The notes under the pieces are model-generated. The model was not told the DNA's origin, did no database searches, and was given only the letters and a program-made list of their open reading frames with translations. From Agarivorans albus (GTDB lineage: Bacteria > Pseudomonadota > Gammaproteobacteria > Enterobacterales > Celerinatantimonadaceae): DNA of 64,000 bases. Shown here piece by piece: positions 63,001-64,000 of the stretch (position 1 is its first letter; every line of letters begins with the position of its first letter). The position numbers and the translations under genes were made by a program. The DNA lies in contig NZ_AP023032.1 of the NCBI RefSeq assembly GCF_019670105.1, forward strand, positions 1,420,972 to 1,484,971, given 5' to 3'.

Positions 63001-63295
63001 AAGTGCCAAACACGACCAAGCCAAGCTCACTGCTGAACGCTTGTTGGCCAACCTGCACAAGAAACATTATTTTAAAGAGCAGTTACGTGCTTGGGCAGAA
63101 AAACCAGAGTTGGTGGACAACTTACCCGATCTTAGTTGCTCAATCGGTATTACCGATTGCGGTGGTGTAGAGCACAATGATTTAAGTGAGGATTGGTTAC
63201 TTAAACAAGCTGACCGAGCCCTATATCGCGCGAAAGCAGAGGGCAAAGGGCGGGTGAGTGTTATGAGTTTAAGCAAAGAGTTTGAGCTGGACTAA
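60095..63295 (+). CDS. TPR-GAF-GGDEF diguanylate cyclase with ATPase-like N-terminus
   Basis: This 1066-residue protein ends in a GGDEF domain (about 880-1060) with RWGGDEFVVVF at about residue 960 and an intact inhibitory RxxD site (RAGD) five residues before it. It therefore probably makes c-di-GMP with product feedback. Ahead lie a GAF-like domain (about 740-870) and a long TPR region (about 270-690). The first 250 residues resemble a STAND/AAA module with a Walker B-like LVLVDDL, but I see no clear Walker A. It has no membrane helix or signal peptide. AGGAGGG precedes ATG 60095. Confidence 0.88.
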   Translation: MPQMDSFAKRLSIDWQRTLGGATSFSFFQSSDPDNLARCTSDFAEQQGAPLYMISLNNLSAYSPYSSLFALLIRRFEQSNLSAEELAASVTDFVPLQQNLCAMLKGERFERSELVLVDDLYFEQQSIEKAIIALVAKLFVEPAIVVVSGWHFASASAIKMLQALVSSELSIPVLVLTSVDTQYALANRQDDEAWEGFLDWLDDTTLLHNVPTSQSPLKVHWQYRDCVKSAELLVAENIAFMAWPEAEVAARLMLETTDLESSLKVRLQLFLAEALLYQGELNTAVTELELLQVFQESLNNTYDKVRLLNLLSVTLVQQQSFEEAMQCSEAALELAGQATNGHLVAQSLFVNFYAHDKSSTPLKLAEFAHLDSELQQYNMDCSRLYALRNYYTYLRFYEDLDSSIALDFTQKAVKLARRIGHRQGIAASYHSKGIIYSYISRYHATFRCFGISSRIREQLGEASERVRMYNGTGYFNTLLEKYPEAQEQYLAAYDIARHTGDYSELVVTLYNFAWLYFCTRDYQQACDVLEQLVRICRIRQMTHFPFRNLYDVFSLKGFCHSKLGERARAQQCLERMQGLPFKPSGTGAFLKALLQGALEVVDGRLNKAEEIFEAAPALLGEVVDMDSRLLPQCSTELLEVYSRRGKWEACDSLLNHSLAMCEVLILPRFTEIFNSIKSIIDKRQVFYAKDIDSYKLAPIHLNLDDLVRSAKQDTQLRQVQQRLREMQLISRMQSLPERFDSTVDLAVESLKLVCGNFTVQVGMVHHLASDAWEEWAHVGKLLSKEQVDQYLAHVKDNQSTWINNSFSSKGEDGKRATYNSVACLPIFVDEHLYGALTLCNFNSNRYFDRQDQDTLNLISRQLGSQLQQLKHRENLLKMSTTDSLTGLLNRQALLARLEQELVMFEQQAGTYHCSLAYIDLDNFKIVNDLLGHDVGDKVLSAFSALLVDTMRAGDIVARWGGDEFVVVFPSAKHDQAKLTAERLLANLHKKHYFKEQLRAWAEKPELVDNLPDLSCSIGITDCGGVEHNDLSEDWLLKQADRALYRAKAEGKGRVSVMSLSKEFELD

Positions 63296-63313
63296 ATAAA
63301 ACAGTATTGCGAG

Positions 63314-63343
63314 AAAGCGCTGGTAAACCTCAGCGCTTTTTTA
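63314..63343 (+). terminator. Intrinsic terminator of the GGDEF gene
   Basis: AAAGCGCTG pairs with CAGCGCTTT across an eight-base loop and is followed by T residues. Confidence 0.9.
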
Positions 63344-63391
63344 TTGCCTAATATCACTCACACCAAATAAGTGATCAGAAATAACGCAGGA

Positions 63392-63473
63392 AAAATACTC
63401 GAGAATAAGGCATGATTTTTCGATAAGTAGTTATTCTACAATCAAAAATTTTAACGCAGTTATCGAGTATTTT
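63392..63473. repeat. Nested inverted repeat in the last intergenic gap
   Basis: AAAATACTCGA (63392-63402) is complementary to TCGAGTATTTT (63463-63473), and the inner arms GAATAA and TTATTC can extend the structure. A TAACGCAG direct repeat (63382 and 63452) accompanies it. Its function is unknown. Confidence 0.5.
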
Positions 63474-63583
63474 AACCAGATAGAATGAACAGTTACTTGC
63501 TACGATTGGTATAACGACTTGCCAAAGCTTGTGACTAGACACTAGAGTGGACTTTCTTGGAAAAGATTTAAGGGATGTAAAGC

Positions 63584-64000
63584 GTGAAGTTAATTGTAAA
63601 GCTGTTGATTTTGGCCGCTGTGGGCTTAGTCATCGCCTGTAGTTCATCAGATAAAGAATACCAAAATAACCATCTTGAGCCGATCGCTAAAAACCCTTTT
63701 AAGTTTCTTTATGTTCGATTTTTTGGTGATACTCGTTGGTCTGATCAAGCGGCCGAAGCTTACCGCGTACCACGCCAAGATGTTGATCTAGAGCTACTTA
63801 AAGATGAGCACGCAGGTACAAAGGTGACTTGGTTAGGTCATTCTAGTTTCTTAGTGCAACTGCCAGAGCTGACCTTTCTTACAGATCCGGTTTTTAGTGA
63901 ACGGGTATCGCCTGTGAGTTTTGCCGGGCCAAAACGCTTAGTTCCACTTACCTTTAAACCAGAAGACCTACCCAGTGTCGATTTTGTAGTGATTTCCCAT
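63584..64000 (+). CDS. MBL-fold lipoprotein, NAPE-PLD-like (3'-truncated by the window edge)
   Basis: A GTG start at 63584, with AAGGGA nine bases upstream, opens a frame of 139 codons that runs out of the window. The N-terminus is a lipoprotein signal with lipobox VIAC at about residues 16-19. It continues to KVTWLGHSSFLVQLPELTFL and TDPVFSERVSPVSFAGPKR, which match the beta-lactamase-fold family related to NAPE-phospholipase D and UlaG. The sequence ends at VDFVVISH, just before the expected HxHxDH metal motif. It is probably an outer-membrane or periplasmic hydrolase with an unknown phosphodiester or lactone substrate. Confidence 0.85.
   Translation, partial: MKLIVKLLILAAVGLVIACSSSDKEYQNNHLEPIAKNPFKFLYVRFFGDTRWSDQAAEAYRVPRQDVDLELLKDEHAGTKVTWLGHSSFLVQLPELTFLTDPVFSERVSPVSFAGPKRLVPLTFKPEDLPSVDFVVISH

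Noticed and set aside
1-64000. CRISPR arrays, prophage, insertion sequences or rRNA genes
   Set aside because: I saw no regularly spaced repeats, transposase or phage-type genes, or rRNA segments. The only long repeat is the CBM6 duplication.

Overview
The window reads as chromosomal DNA of a marine, facultatively anaerobic gammaproteobacterium. Protein resemblance throughout is to Vibrio, Shewanella and other Alteromonadales. Mixed-acid fermentation genes (ackA-pta, pflB-pflA, adhE) lie beside a secreted GH16 agarase or porphyranase-type enzyme with CBM6 modules. An Agarivorans-like agar degrader is my best guess; this is inference from gene content, as no 16S rRNA gene is present.

Layout. 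1-1.7 kb: edge membrane protein, an ECF sigma factor and its probable anti-sigma partner. 1.8-5.2 kb: ackA-pta (acetate/ATP), then a divergent UPF0208 membrane protein. 6.4-10.4 kb: two secreted proteins that share a near-identical CBM6-CBM6-cysteine tail. The first has a GH16 catalytic domain. The second has a different N-terminal domain that I read as nucleoside-hydrolase-like; it is the most novel-looking object in the window. 10.4-16.4 kb, minus strand: a DUF3360-like permease in the usual focA position, then pflB, pflA and rlmA, with an FNR-like box upstream and an intrinsic terminator between pflB and pflA. 16.9-22.5 kb: basic amino-acid ABC transporter, an IadA-like amidohydrolase lacking a metal ligand, and a trans-sulfuration-family PLP enzyme. 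22.5-30.2 kb: FKBP isomerase, a pentapeptide/K+ channel fusion, a REC-TPR regulator, tRNA-Tyr, purU, ychJ and a REC/degenerate HD-GYP regulator. 30.2-33.1 kb: cobT-cobS-cobC. 33.2-43.2 kb: FabH-like enzyme, SDRs, LysR regulators, M32 carboxypeptidase, SmrA, a DUF3149 micro-gene, a TraB/GumN protein, a PilZ protein and a DUF1127 protein. 43.2-53 kb: DUF3108 protein, adhE, and a divergent oppABCDF operon. 53.2-59.8 kb: small accessory genes (lipase-like, ureohydrolase, VOC, YdeI-like, NifX-like plus DUF134, thioesterase, IMPase-like, kinase-like). 60-63.3 kb: a large TPR-GAF-GGDEF diguanylate cyclase. The edge gene is an MBL-fold lipoprotein.

How it fits together. Agar-type polysaccharide is cut and bound outside the cell. 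Sugars pass through pyruvate to acetate, formate and ethanol under oxygen limitation, with FNR-like boxes near the pfl cluster and adhE. Peptides and basic amino acids enter through two ABC systems. Several c-di-GMP or phosphorelay proteins (PilZ, GGDEF, degenerate HD-GYP, REC-TPR) suggest surface or biofilm regulation. No CRISPR array, prophage, insertion sequence or rRNA gene was seen.
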